A stretch of DNA of 64,000 nt from Actinobacillus indolicus. GTDB lineage: Bacteria > Pseudomonadota > Gammaproteobacteria > Enterobacterales > Pasteurellaceae. The position numbers and the translations under genes were made by a program. The stretch covers positions 62,001 to 126,000 of the forward strand of contig NZ_CP038145.1 of the NCBI RefSeq assembly GCF_004519515.1, in the 5' to 3' direction. Positions 53,081 through 62,169 of the stretch are shown here, piece by piece. Numbering within the stretch: the stretch's first letter is position 1; each line of letters starts with the position of its first letter. Below the pieces are notes generated by a model, which was not told the DNA's origin, did not search any database, and saw only the letters and a list, made by a program, of their open reading frames with translations.

Positions 53081-54982
53081 TTAATTTGATGATAAATAAA
53101 TATCATAACGCTTTAAAATATCAAAAATTAATTCATCCTTTTTCAAATGTTGAATATTATGCTTTTCACCGTAATTTATATTGGTTGATGCCATAATAGT
53201 CATATTTCCAGTATTATCTTCAGCCTCTTTTTCAAGATCAATACGATAATAAAAATGATCAATCATAAAAATCACATATTTATTATCGCCTTCTAAATTA
53301 CTCTCTAAATGCACATCAACGCCATAAACACCTATCAATTCTTGACGCAATTCTCTCATCGCAAGCATGATAGTTGACTTGGTATATTTTAAAGTATCAC
53401 GTTCATCACTCTGCATTAATAAATATTGCACTTGCTCTCGCCAATTATCTGTTAACCAGCGCTGATTATCTTCTTTTTTATGCATGGCAACATAATCAAA
53501 CCGCAATCCTTTATATAAACTCCATACCATTAAGAACATTAAACAGACAAAAGGTAATGAAAACATCAGCATTGTTCCTTGCATCGCCTCTATTCCACCA
53601 ATTTGAAAAAGAATAAAGGTAATTGAGGTAATAATTGCTCCCCAAAAAACAATCTGCCAACGTGGAGAAATAACACTCTTATCTTTAATGGAAATGTTAT
53701 TAAGAATATAAACGCCAAAATCAACGGTAGTAATAAAAAACAATAATACAAGAATAAAAGCAATATGATTTGAAAAACTTGAAAAAGGCAGATAATCAAG
53801 AAAAACAAATAATAATTTACCCGTTTGATTTAATATTTCACCTAGTTTGCCATTTGCTAAATATTCATTAACCCAAATTGCACCATTGCCAAAAATGGTA
53901 AACCATGCAATAAAAAATAAGCTAGGAACTAATAGCACACCTAAAACAAACTCTCTAATTGTTCTACCTTTAGAGATACGAGCGATGAAAATGCCAAAAG
54001 AAGGCGCCCATGAAAACCACCAAGCCCAATATAGAATGGTCCATTCATTAAACCATTTTTGATGTTCAGGTTCATAAATATATGTTTTGAGACCCAATTC
54101 AATAAAACTATTTAAATAAAACCCTATATTTTCAGTAAACGTTGAAAGTAAATAGGCCGTTGGCCCCACACATAAAACAAACAACATTAAAAAAAGTGAA
54201 AGCACTAAGCTTAGCTCACTGACTATTCTTAAACCTTTTGTAACCCGCTGAGTTGATATGATGATTGCGATAATAAATACAGTGCCAATAATAACTTGAA
54301 TAGTTAATTTATCACTAAACCAAAATTGACGTTCTTCAAATGCTGCAATTAATCTTACTGCACTATATGCAAGAGTAGTAATAAGTCCAAAAATGGTGGT
54401 ACAAAGCCCCAAAATATCAATTATATCACCTAATTTCCCATCTATTTTCTGCTTTAATAAAGGATAAAAACAGGAACGTAATGACAGAGGCAATTTATAA
54501 CGAAAGCCAAAATAGGCTATAGATAAAGCGATAACTCCATATATTGCCCACGCATTAATGCTCCAATGAAAAATACTTTGAAATACGGCTTGACGCTCTA
54601 CATAATTAACAGAAATGGGAAATATTGAGTGAGAAAGCGGTTCAGCTACGCCTAAAAAAATGACACCAATCCCCATTCCAGCGGTAAATAATAAAGCATA
54701 CCATGACTTCAAACTTAGCTCTGGCTCTTCTTCATCAAGACCTAATTTAATATTGCCATAATTACTTAAAACCAAAAAAGCTAAGAAAAAAATAAAGAAA
54801 GCATTAACGATAACATATAACCAATTAAACCGTTCGAAAATAAAAGCTCTAGCGTTCAAAAGCCAATGAATGGATTGTTGGCTATCAAATAACACTAATC
54901 CAATAATCAGGCTACAAAATAGCAAACTTACAACCACAACAGGTTTGTTAAAAGTCGAATGTATTTTCATCAATGATTCCAT
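53081..54982 (-). CDS. BCCT-family transporter (betaine/choline/carnitine type), first of a tandem pair
   Basis: A 633-residue protein with about 12 membrane segments and a C-terminal cytoplasmic domain of about 130 residues. The family signature region is WTILYWAWWFSWAPSFGIFIAR near the middle, followed by ISKGRTIREF. It is clearly a paralogue of the downstream-coded protein at 55017-57071: both share NIKLGxxEEEPE near the start, the RYKLPLxLRSCFYPLLK segment and a C-terminal ELRQELIGV. ATG 54982 or ATG 54970 could be the start. The substrate cannot be stated; choline or glycine betaine is likely from the family. Confidence 0.88.
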   Translation of the reverse strand: MESLMKIHSTFNKPVVVVSLLFCSLIIGLVLFDSQQSIHWLLNARAFIFERFNWLYVIVNAFFIFFLAFLVLSNYGNIKLGLDEEEPELSLKSWYALLFTAGMGIGVIFLGVAEPLSHSIFPISVNYVERQAVFQSIFHWSINAWAIYGVIALSIAYFGFRYKLPLSLRSCFYPLLKQKIDGKLGDIIDILGLCTTIFGLITTLAYSAVRLIAAFEERQFWFSDKLTIQVIIGTVFIIAIIISTQRVTKGLRIVSELSLVLSLFLMLFVLCVGPTAYLLSTFTENIGFYLNSFIELGLKTYIYEPEHQKWFNEWTILYWAWWFSWAPSFGIFIARISKGRTIREFVLGVLLVPSLFFIAWFTIFGNGAIWVNEYLANGKLGEILNQTGKLLFVFLDYLPFSSFSNHIAFILVLLFFITTVDFGVYILNNISIKDKSVISPRWQIVFWGAIITSITFILFQIGGIEAMQGTMLMFSLPFVCLMFLMVWSLYKGLRFDYVAMHKKEDNQRWLTDNWREQVQYLLMQSDERDTLKYTKSTIMLAMRELRQELIGVYGVDVHLESNLEGDNKYVIFMIDHFYYRIDLEKEAEDNTGNMTIMASTNINYGEKHNIQHLKKDELIFDILKRYDIYLSSN

Positions 54983-54990
54983 AGTAAAAA

Positions 54991-55011
54991 TGCGGTATTT
55001 CTACCGCACTT
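54991..55011. repeat. Intergenic hairpin containing an exact Hin-type uptake signal
   Basis: TGCGGTA (54991-54997) and TACCGCA (55002-55008) form a 7-bp stem with a 4-base loop. On the minus strand 55003-55011 reads AAGTGCGGT, the 9-base core used by H. influenzae and P. multocida; the other arm (54988-54996) is AAATGCGGT, one mismatch. An A-run at 54984-54990 gives a T-run for the minus-strand transcript, so it is also a terminator of the second BCCT gene. Confidence 0.85.
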
Positions 55012-55016
55012 CTTAA

Positions 55017-57071
55017 TTATTCCCCCAACTCCGTTTGCTCATGAGCCATTAACTCTTGGCCGACATCATCAAGTAATGAAAGATAACGTTCATATTGTCT
55101 CAGAATATCAGCAATTAATTCATTTCTTGTCATGTATTGCACATCATATCCTGTTCTTCCATCAAAGAAAAATGTCATCGGTTGATAGGTCATTGAATGT
55201 TGAATATGTGGCATATTCTGATCTTCAATCAATTGTTCTGAGACTTCATGCCCCACAGATTTAATACCATACATAAAATCACGCATTGACTCTTTATGTA
55301 TAATGAATTCAACTGAAGGCTCTTCACTATCGAAAGATTGAACAATTTCAACATCTAAATTATGCACGCCAATAAGCTCTTGTCGTAATTCTCTCATTGC
55401 AGGCAATGCAGTCTGCTTTAAGAATTTAACAATATCTTTTTCTTGCGTTTGATTTAGCATTTGGCTTAAACGATCTTTCCATTTATCACCCGTCCAAAAT
55501 ACACTACTCGGTGTTGTTTTGGTTTCAAAGTATTTTTTATCTGCATTTAAACCTTTCCAGAGGCTTAAACACATCACTAACATCAACATAGCAAATGGCA
55601 ATGCGACAATTAATGTCATTGTTTGCAAGGTCGCTAATCCCCCAACACTCATTAAAACAATGGCGACGGTAGACATTAATATTCCCCACATTGTAGCTTG
55701 CCAACGAGGTGAGGATAAACTTTTATCACGAGAAGCAATGTTATTTAGCACATAAATACCTGAATCTGCAGAGGTAATAAAGAAAAGAGAAATAATCACT
55801 AAAGCAATTAAACTTGTTACACCTGAAATAGGTAAATAATCTAAGAATTTAAATAACAGTTTCTCTGGTGAGGATGTCAATTCATTTAATGCGCCATTAG
55901 CTACAAAGGTATCCAACCAAATAGCACTATTACCAAATACAGTAAACCAAAGTACACAAAATAAACTTGGAACCGCTAAAACCCCAAAAATAAATTCACG
56001 GATCGTTCTTCCTCGAGAAATTCGAGCAATAAATAAGCCAACAAATGGAGCCCAAGAACACCACCAAGCCCAATATAAAACAGTCCAGTCAGTAAACCAT
56101 CCTATTTTATCGGTTTCGTATGCGTATGTTTTAAAGCTTAAACTGATCAAATGAGTTAAATAAGTACCTAAATTATCACTAAAAGCAGATAATAAATACA
56201 ATGTTGGGCCGGCAATAAGGACAAACAACATTAAAGAAAATGCGAGGCCTAAATTGATTTCACTAAGTAATTTTACCCCTTTTCCTACTCCTGAAATGGC
56301 TGAAAATACGGCTAAGCTCATTACAGTAATAATAATGATCACTTTAATTAAAAAAGTACTTTCTTCAATCCATCCTAATTGCGCTAATCCAGCACCTAAT
56401 TGAGAAGCACCAAAACCAAGTGTGGTGATAATACCAAATAGTGTCGCAATCAATGCCATAACATCAATAGCATCACCAACACGTCCATTGATTTTGTCTT
56501 TTAATAAAGGGTAAAAACAAGAACGTAATGCTAAAGGTAATTTATAACGGAAGCCAAAATAAGCCAATGCAAGTGCAATCACTGCATAGACAGCCCAAGC
56601 ATGAATTCCCCAATGGAAAAAGGTATGTAACATAGCTTCTTGCTGTCTATATTCAAGGCTACCCGCAGTTACAAAATAATGAATTAAAGGCTCGGCAACA
56701 CCAAAAAACATTAAACCGACCCCCATGCCAGCAGCAAAAAGCATGGCTAACCAAGAAAGGAATGTAAATTCAGGTTCTTCTTCATTCATGCCTAGTTTGA
56801 TATTCCCTAAGCTACTGATGGATAGAATAATGAGAAAAATGAGAAAAATGGAGAATGCGAGAATATAAAACCAACTAAAATTAGCAAAAATAGTGGCCTT
56901 AGCCCAATTAAAAGCTTCGGTCATTTGTGTTGGTATCATTAAAGTCGCAACGACTAAACTGACTACCATCATTAATGTCAAACTAATCACAAAAGGATTG
57001 AACGACGATTTGTTTTGAATCATTTTGGAAAAAGCCAAAACAGGATCTCCTATCGGTTTGTGATAGATCAT
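55017..57071 (-). CDS. betT: BCCT-family transporter, BetT-like, second of a tandem pair
   Basis: A 684-residue protein, close to E. coli BetT (677), with about 12 membrane segments and a C-terminal cytoplasmic extension (about residues 530-684), the type linked to osmotic regulation in BetT. The signature is WTVLYWAWWCSWAPFVGLFIAR followed by ISRGRTIREF. It probably imports choline as an osmoprotectant precursor. An in-frame TTG at 57038 has GGAG 8 bases upstream and may be the real start, since ATG 57071 lacks a ribosome site. No betA/betB genes are in the window, so oxidation to betaine is not shown here. Confidence 0.88.
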   Translation of the reverse strand: MIYHKPIGDPVLAFSKMIQNKSSFNPFVISLTLMMVVSLVVATLMIPTQMTEAFNWAKATIFANFSWFYILAFSIFLIFLIILSISSLGNIKLGMNEEEPEFTFLSWLAMLFAAGMGVGLMFFGVAEPLIHYFVTAGSLEYRQQEAMLHTFFHWGIHAWAVYAVIALALAYFGFRYKLPLALRSCFYPLLKDKINGRVGDAIDVMALIATLFGIITTLGFGASQLGAGLAQLGWIEESTFLIKVIIIITVMSLAVFSAISGVGKGVKLLSEINLGLAFSLMLFVLIAGPTLYLLSAFSDNLGTYLTHLISLSFKTYAYETDKIGWFTDWTVLYWAWWCSWAPFVGLFIARISRGRTIREFIFGVLAVPSLFCVLWFTVFGNSAIWLDTFVANGALNELTSSPEKLLFKFLDYLPISGVTSLIALVIISLFFITSADSGIYVLNNIASRDKSLSSPRWQATMWGILMSTVAIVLMSVGGLATLQTMTLIVALPFAMLMLVMCLSLWKGLNADKKYFETKTTPSSVFWTGDKWKDRLSQMLNQTQEKDIVKFLKQTALPAMRELRQELIGVHNLDVEIVQSFDSEEPSVEFIIHKESMRDFMYGIKSVGHEVSEQLIEDQNMPHIQHSMTYQPMTFFFDGRTGYDVQYMTRNELIADILRQYERYLSLLDDVGQELMAHEQTELGE

Positions 57072-57378
57072 TTAAAAGAAAGATACTTAATAACAACGAC
57101 TATAAAAAGACGAAAACGTTATTTCAAACCATGTTTGAATGGTGTAACTGAGCTAATAAATGATATATCGCTAGTTAAAATATAAACGCTATTTTTCAGC
57201 ACATGGAGCATACTCTAACAGTATGAAATTGAATGAAATTATTAAAGAGATAGTAAACAATAATATCATATTCTGTAAAATTATACCAAAAACATATAAA
57301 AAATCAAATTCATATAACCAAAATAGATTTATCTATATAAAACTTAATTTTAGAATACCCAAGTCATACCAAGCTGTA
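57072..57378. other. AT-rich spacer between betT and macB, no gene seen
   Basis: This 307-base stretch is very AT-rich. It must carry the promoter of the BCCT genes. A 64-codon open frame (57223-57417) consists of Asn/Ile/Lys-rich low-complexity peptide and ends in the translated uptake signal, so I regard it as non-coding. The right 39-bp repeat follows directly. Confidence 0.6.
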
Positions 57379-57417
57379 AGATTTGCAAAATATTTTACAA
57401 ATCCGACCGCTTGTTGA
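57379..57417 (+). repeat. 39-bp direct repeat, right copy
   Basis: Identical to 53032-53070. It contains an exact minus-strand Apl uptake core at 57406-57414. Unlike the left copy it has no facing plus-strand core, so it is half of the hairpin found after cpxA. Confidence 0.95.
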
Positions 57418-57471
57418 ACCAATCTATTCTTACACTTGTCCATATTCAAAATATCTTTTTACTCGGAATAT

Positions 57472-59391
57472 ATGAAACTCATCAAAATCACCAATCTCAA
57501 CAAATATGTGGGAAACCCTGAGTCTCCAGCGCATATCCTTAAAAACATCAACTTAACTATTGAACAAGGGGATTTTGTTGCCATTATTGGCGCATCCGGA
57601 TCAGGAAAATCCACCTTAATGAATATTTTAGGCTGTTTAGATACCGCCAGTTCAGGTTCTTATAAAATTGATGGAAAAGAGACACAAAGCTTAAGTTCCG
57701 ATCAGCTCTCTAACCTACGCCAACGTAAATTTGGCTTTATCTTCCAACGCTATAACTTGCTGTCTAGCTTAACCGCAGAAGAAAACGTTGTTTTACCCGC
57801 AATCTATGCTGGCATAGACTCTTCCGCTCGTTCGGCTCGCGCTAAAGAGCTTCTTGGGAAGCTAGGCTTAGCTGACAAAACAGTTAACCGTCCAAATCAA
57901 CTTTCAGGCGGACAGCAACAACGAGTCAGTATTGCACGTGCGCTGATGAATGGCGGTGAAATCATTCTTGCTGATGAACCCACTGGGGCGCTTGACTCTC
58001 ATAGTGGCGAAACAGTGATGGAGATTTTGCAAGAATTACATAAAGAAGGTCATACATTAATTCTTGTTACACACGATCCGAACATTGCATCTCATGCGCA
58101 ACGTATTATTGAAATTAAAGATGGCGAGATTATTCGTGATGAACGACAACAACCGCCACATAGTCCAACCCATTCCCATAAACGTGAAAGTGGCTCACCA
58201 CGCTTTCTCGATCAACTTTATGAATCCTTTAAAATGGCAACAAGTGCCATTATGGCACATAAACTGCGAGCTTTGCTGACCATGCTCGGCATTATTATTG
58301 GTATCACTTCAGTTATTTCTGTGGTGGCATTAGGTAAGGGATCTCAAGAGCAGATTCTTTCTAATATCAATAACTTAGGCACAAATACCATGAGTATTTA
58401 TAACGGAACAGGATTTGGGGATCGGCGTGCCAATTTAACCAAAAATTTAACCATTGCAGATGTAACCGCGCTTGGAAATCAAAACTACATTGAAAGTGCC
58501 ACCCCCAATAGCTCTTATAGCGGCACGTTAATTTTTGCGAATACCGCTGTGACAGGACAAGTTAATGGCGTAGGGGAACAATATTTTGATGTTAGGGGAA
58601 TTTCATTAATTTCAGGTAGGTTGTTTAATGAACAGGAAGTCAAAGAATCTGCTCAAGTGGTTGTGATTGATCCCAATACTCAAAAAGGATTGGGCTTAGA
58701 AAATCCATTAGGGCAAATTATTTTAGTGGACAAAAAGCCCCTTGAAATCATTGGGATAGCGAAACAAAATAATATGCAACAATCCACAAACCTAAACCTA
58801 TGGACACCTTATACTACCCTAATGCAACGCATTTCAGGGGAGAAAAAAATTGATTCGATTACCGTGAAAATCAAAGCAGAGATTGAAAGCCAAACGGCTG
58901 AAAAAAGCTTAACTGAGCTCTTAACTGCGCGTCATGGTAAGAAAGATTTCTTCGTTATGAATACCGATACCATTAAACAGACGATTGAAAGCACCACTAA
59001 CACAATGACACTGCTTATCTCATCGATTGCTTTAATTTCATTGGTTGTCGGCGGTATTGGTGTGATGAATATTATGCTGGTTTCCGTGACTGAAAGAACC
59101 AAAGAAATCGGTGTCCGAATGGCGATTGGTGCAAAACAAGGGAATATTCTCCAACAATTTTTGATCGAAGCGATCTTAATCTGTCTATTAGGCGGAATTA
59201 TTGGTATCCTGCTTGCTACCGCCATTATTTTAAGTTTTAACTATTGGGGATCGGACTTCAAAATGGTGCTTTCTACTTCTTCTGTTGTCGTTGCCGTACT
59301 CTGCTCTACCTTGATTGGTGTCATTTTTGGCTATATCCCAGCAAGGAACGCATCTCGCTTAAACCCAATTACTGCATTGGCACAGGAATAA
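57472..59391 (+). CDS. macB: MacB-type ABC transporter, ATPase-permease fusion
   Basis: A 639-residue protein with an N-terminal ATPase (Walker A GASGSGKST at 41-49, signature LSGGQQQRVSIARAL, ADEPTGALDS), a linker, one membrane helix (about 265-290), a periplasmic domain, and three C-terminal helices ending SRLNPITALAQE. MacB works with the adaptor MacA and an outer-membrane TolC channel to export macrolides, toxins or haem-like molecules. I choose ATG 57472 (MKLIKI), with GGAA 5 bases upstream. No macA gene lies upstream: the gene starts right after the 39-bp repeat. Confidence 0.9.
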   Translation: MKLIKITNLNKYVGNPESPAHILKNINLTIEQGDFVAIIGASGSGKSTLMNILGCLDTASSGSYKIDGKETQSLSSDQLSNLRQRKFGFIFQRYNLLSSLTAEENVVLPAIYAGIDSSARSARAKELLGKLGLADKTVNRPNQLSGGQQQRVSIARALMNGGEIILADEPTGALDSHSGETVMEILQELHKEGHTLILVTHDPNIASHAQRIIEIKDGEIIRDERQQPPHSPTHSHKRESGSPRFLDQLYESFKMATSAIMAHKLRALLTMLGIIIGITSVISVVALGKGSQEQILSNINNLGTNTMSIYNGTGFGDRRANLTKNLTIADVTALGNQNYIESATPNSSYSGTLIFANTAVTGQVNGVGEQYFDVRGISLISGRLFNEQEVKESAQVVVIDPNTQKGLGLENPLGQIILVDKKPLEIIGIAKQNNMQQSTNLNLWTPYTTLMQRISGEKKIDSITVKIKAEIESQTAEKSLTELLTARHGKKDFFVMNTDTIKQTIESTTNTMTLLISSIALISLVVGGIGVMNIMLVSVTERTKEIGVRMAIGAKQGNILQQFLIEAILICLLGGIIGILLATAIILSFNYWGSDFKMVLSTSSVVVAVLCSTLIGVIFGYIPARNASRLNPITALAQE

Positions 59392-59399
59392 CAAGCGGT
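59391..59399 (+). repeat. DNA uptake signal sequence, Apl type
   Basis: Exact core followed by CAGATTAG, beginning on the last base of the macB stop codon. Confidence 0.85.
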
Positions 59400-59432
59400 C
59401 AGATTAGTGAAATAAATAACAAAGGATAAAAA

Positions 59433-60203
59433 ATGCTTACAAATATACAACTTGAACAAATTCTCGATGAAAAACTTAACAGTAAAGCGATCGCAGATTA
59501 TGCGCCCAATGGCTTACAGGTTGAAGGTCGCCGTGAAATTCGCAAAATTATCACAGGTGTCACTGCTAGTTTACCCTTAGTTGAACAGGCTATTGCGAAA
59601 AAAGCCGATGCAATCCTTGTTCATCACGGCTATTTTTGGAAAAGCGAAAACCCTTGTATTCGTGGTATGAAAGGCAAACGGATTAAACAACTGCTCGTCA
59701 ACGACATCAATCTATTTGGCTATCATCTTCCCCTTGATATACACACTGAGTTAGGCAATAACGCTCAATTAGCAAAGCATATTGGGGTTAAACACTTACA
59801 AGGCTTGGAAGATAAGGTGCTTTCTATTCCTGTCTATGGCGAATTAGACGAAGCCATTTCTGCACAAGAGTTAGCGAACAGACTAGAGAAAGCCCTTAAT
59901 CGTAAACCGATTTTATGTGACGAATTTATTGCAGATTTTCCACAAAAATTAATTAAGACTGTGGCTATCTGTACTGGCGGTGGACAAGGTTATATTGACT
60001 TAGCAGCAAGTAAACAGATTGATGCCTTTATTAGCGGCGAGATTTCAGAGCAAACTACCCATTCAGCAAGAGAACAAGGGATTTACTATTTTTCTTGTGG
60101 ACACCACGCCACCGAAAGAGACGGCGTGAAAGCCTTAGGTGAATGGCTGGCAAAAGAGTACGGATTAGATGTCGAATTTATTGATATTGATAATCCAGCA
60201 TAA
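59433..60203 (+). CDS. Nif3-like dinuclear metal centre protein (YbgI family)
   Basis: A 256-residue protein with the family's metal-binding segments: DAILVHHGYFWKSE (His pair), LPLDIHTELGNNAQLA (Asp/His), and the C-terminal YFSCGHHATERDGVKALGEWLA (His and Glu). The opening DYAPNGLQVEG is typical. The structure class is a toroidal hexamer binding two metal ions; the physiological reaction is unsettled, although some databases label it GTP cyclohydrolase-like. It starts 41 bases after macB with AAAGGA upstream. Confidence 0.92.
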   Translation: MLTNIQLEQILDEKLNSKAIADYAPNGLQVEGRREIRKIITGVTASLPLVEQAIAKKADAILVHHGYFWKSENPCIRGMKGKRIKQLLVNDINLFGYHLPLDIHTELGNNAQLAKHIGVKHLQGLEDKVLSIPVYGELDEAISAQELANRLEKALNRKPILCDEFIADFPQKLIKTVAICTGGGQGYIDLAASKQIDAFISGEISEQTTHSAREQGIYYFSCGHHATERDGVKALGEWLAKEYGLDVEFIDIDNPA

Positions 60204-60210
60204 TAACGTA

Positions 60211-60238
60211 AAAAGGCTCAGAGATTTCTGAGCCTTTT
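60211..60238 (+). terminator. Terminator between the Nif3-like gene and the binding-protein gene
   Basis: AAAAGGCTCAG (60211-60221) pairs with CTGAGCCTTTT (60228-60238) with a 6-base loop; it is symmetrical and serves both convergent genes. Confidence 0.92.
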
Positions 60239-60246
60239 AAGCATAA

Positions 60247-61284
60247 TTATTTGGCTAATTTAATTTCAGATACCCATTTATCAATTAAACGTTTACCTTC
60301 TTCACTTGAACCAAAACGGTTGTAATCTACTTCAACTAATTTAATATTCTCTAATTTTGGCGATAATGGAGAAATTTCAGCATTAACATTAGTTGGCGTT
60401 TGATATACACCATGATCGCGCCAAGGAATTTCTTGAACCTCTTTAGAAAGTACCCAATCCATAAATAATTTAGCATTTTCTAAATTACGAGCGCCTTTAA
60501 TCACACTGACACCGCCTAAAGCATATCCAGCACCATCTTCAGGTAAGACATAATCAACAGGCGCACCATTTTCTTTTTCTGTCACATAACCATGAACAAA
60601 TCCTACCGTTACTGCACTTTCACCACGGGAAAGATTCGTTGTCACAAGGGTACTTTTTACATATTGAGAAATATTGCTATCCAGCTGTTTTAAATACTCA
60701 AACGCTTTTTCTTCTCCTAAACGTTGAATCAATGTCGCCATCATGGTGTACATTGTTCCAGAGCTTCTTGGATCTGATAACTGCACTTCGCCTTTTAAAC
60801 GGGGATCTAATAAATCTTGCCATTTTTTAGGTGCTTCTATGTCTAATTGTTTTAGTTTTTCCGTATTGATACCAAATCCAAGAATCATCAAGTAAGCCGC
60901 TGAAGTATACTTTCCGCTATCACTGTCCATCAAAGATTTAAACTGAGGCAAAATCTCAGATTGTAAAGGTGAACGATATGCCTCAAGTAACCCTAACTGT
61001 CCAGCTTGAAAATGAGGTTCGATTGTTCCACCATACCAAATATCCGCTTGAGGATTATCTTTCTCCGCTTTTAGTTTGCCTAAAATCGTGCCTGTTCCAC
61101 CATGGATAAATTGAGTTTCTACATTGTATTTTTGAGAAAAACGTTTAGTTAAATCTTCACAGACTTTATTTTGAACACCACAATAGACTGTTAATTTACC
61201 TTCTGCATGGGCCACATTAGTCATAACTACTGGATACAAAAGACAAACACTAGCAACGAGTTTTTTAAGATTGAATGATTTCAT
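60247..61284 (-). CDS. ABC transporter periplasmic substrate-binding protein, AfuA/FbpA-like, orphan
   Basis: A 345-residue secreted binding protein. The signal peptide ends near NVAHA; the mature start GKLTVYCGVQNKVCEDL carries the cysteine pair and fold of AfuA-type cluster-D proteins. DIWYGGTIEPH, DPRSSGTMY and NLSRGESAVTVGFVHG form the ligand pocket. AfuA of A. pleuropneumoniae was first annotated as ferric-binding and later shown to bind sugar phosphates, so either ligand is possible. No permease or ATPase gene is adjacent. I choose ATG 61284 at the start of the signal peptide; the open frame extends to 61329, and no strong ribosome site is seen. Confidence 0.82.
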   Translation of the reverse strand: MKSFNLKKLVASVCLLYPVVMTNVAHAEGKLTVYCGVQNKVCEDLTKRFSQKYNVETQFIHGGTGTILGKLKAEKDNPQADIWYGGTIEPHFQAGQLGLLEAYRSPLQSEILPQFKSLMDSDSGKYTSAAYLMILGFGINTEKLKQLDIEAPKKWQDLLDPRLKGEVQLSDPRSSGTMYTMMATLIQRLGEEKAFEYLKQLDSNISQYVKSTLVTTNLSRGESAVTVGFVHGYVTEKENGAPVDYVLPEDGAGYALGGVSVIKGARNLENAKLFMDWVLSKEVQEIPWRDHGVYQTPTNVNAEISPLSPKLENIKLVEVDYNRFGSSEEGKRLIDKWVSEIKLAK

Positions 61285-61408
61285 TAGGTACCGCATTTTA
61301 AGAGGAAAAAAGAGCGAGCAGTGTAACATTTATGCTACACATTACAATAACGCCTCCCTCTATTTTATGGTAGAATTACAATAATTTAATCTATTAAAAT
61401 AATTGGCT

Positions 61409-62122
61409 ATGCAACTTAATCAAATTCAAATCATTTTAGTCGAAACGTCCCATAGCGGTAATATCGGCTCAACCGCTCGAGCAATGAAAACAATGGGTAT
61501 GAATCATCTCAGATTAGTCTCTCCCAAACAGCCTATTGATGAACAAGCTATTGCCCTTGCTGCTGGCGCAAAAGATGTCTTAGATAATGCACAAATTTAC
61601 GAAACTTTTGATGACGCAATTGCAGATTGTCAATTAGTGATTGGCACAAGTGCAAGGCTTCGACATTTACAAAATAGCCTAATTGAACCTCGAAAATGTG
61701 GAGAAATCGCGATGCAACGCGCTGAACAAGGTAAAGTAGCGGTTGTATTTGGACGAGAACGTGTTGGTTTAACCAATGAAGAATTGTTGAAATGCCATTA
61801 TCACTTACATTTTCCAACAAATCCTGACTATGGCTCTCTTAATTTAGCCATGGCGGTCCAATTGGCTTGCTATGAAATTCGTATGGCTTGGTTGGATTTG
61901 CAAAATAATCCACAAATCGCACCGCTTGCAGACTATCCGAGCGCAGAAGCGCTAGAACATTTCTTTCAACATACAGAACAACTTTATAAAAAACTGGGTT
62001 TTATCCGTAATGAGGCGGTAATGCTCAAACTGCGTCGCTTATATCAAAGAGCTGAATTAGAAACGAATGAATTAAATCTATTGCGTGGCATGCTAACTGC
62101 GGTGGAAAAATATCAACGTTAA
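61409..62122 (+). CDS. trmJ: tRNA (cytidine/uridine-2'-O-)-methyltransferase TrmJ
   Basis: A 237-residue SPOUT-class methyltransferase (E. coli TrmJ: 246) that modifies position 32 of tRNAs. The N-terminal ILVETSHSGNIGSTARAMKTMG and the knot motifs VVFGRERVGLTNEEL and FPTNPDYGSLNLAMAVQL are diagnostic. A C-terminal helical extension completes the protein. ATG 61409 is preferred over an in-frame TTG at 61403. In enteric bacteria iscR follows trmJ; here it does not. Confidence 0.95.
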   Translation: MQLNQIQIILVETSHSGNIGSTARAMKTMGMNHLRLVSPKQPIDEQAIALAAGAKDVLDNAQIYETFDDAIADCQLVIGTSARLRHLQNSLIEPRKCGEIAMQRAEQGKVAVVFGRERVGLTNEELLKCHYHLHFPTNPDYGSLNLAMAVQLACYEIRMAWLDLQNNPQIAPLADYPSAEALEHFFQHTEQLYKKLGFIRNEAVMLKLRRLYQRAELETNELNLLRGMLTAVEKYQR

Positions 62123-62133
62123 TGAGAATAAAA

Positions 62134-62163
62134 AAGGCAACGCCATGAACATCACGTTGCCTT
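62134..62163. terminator. Terminator between trmJ and the YegP-like gene
   Basis: AAGGCAACG (62134-62142) and CGTTGCCTT (62155-62163) form a perfect 9-bp stem with a 12-base loop. The minus-strand transcript enters a T-run (plus A-run 62129-62135). Confidence 0.88.
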
Positions 62164-62169
62164 CTGATA

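Noticed and set aside
57223..57417. 64-codon open frame before macB
   Set aside because: It has low-complexity Asn/Ile/Lys content, and its end is the translated 39-bp repeat. Similar peptides arise wherever this uptake-signal sequence is read.
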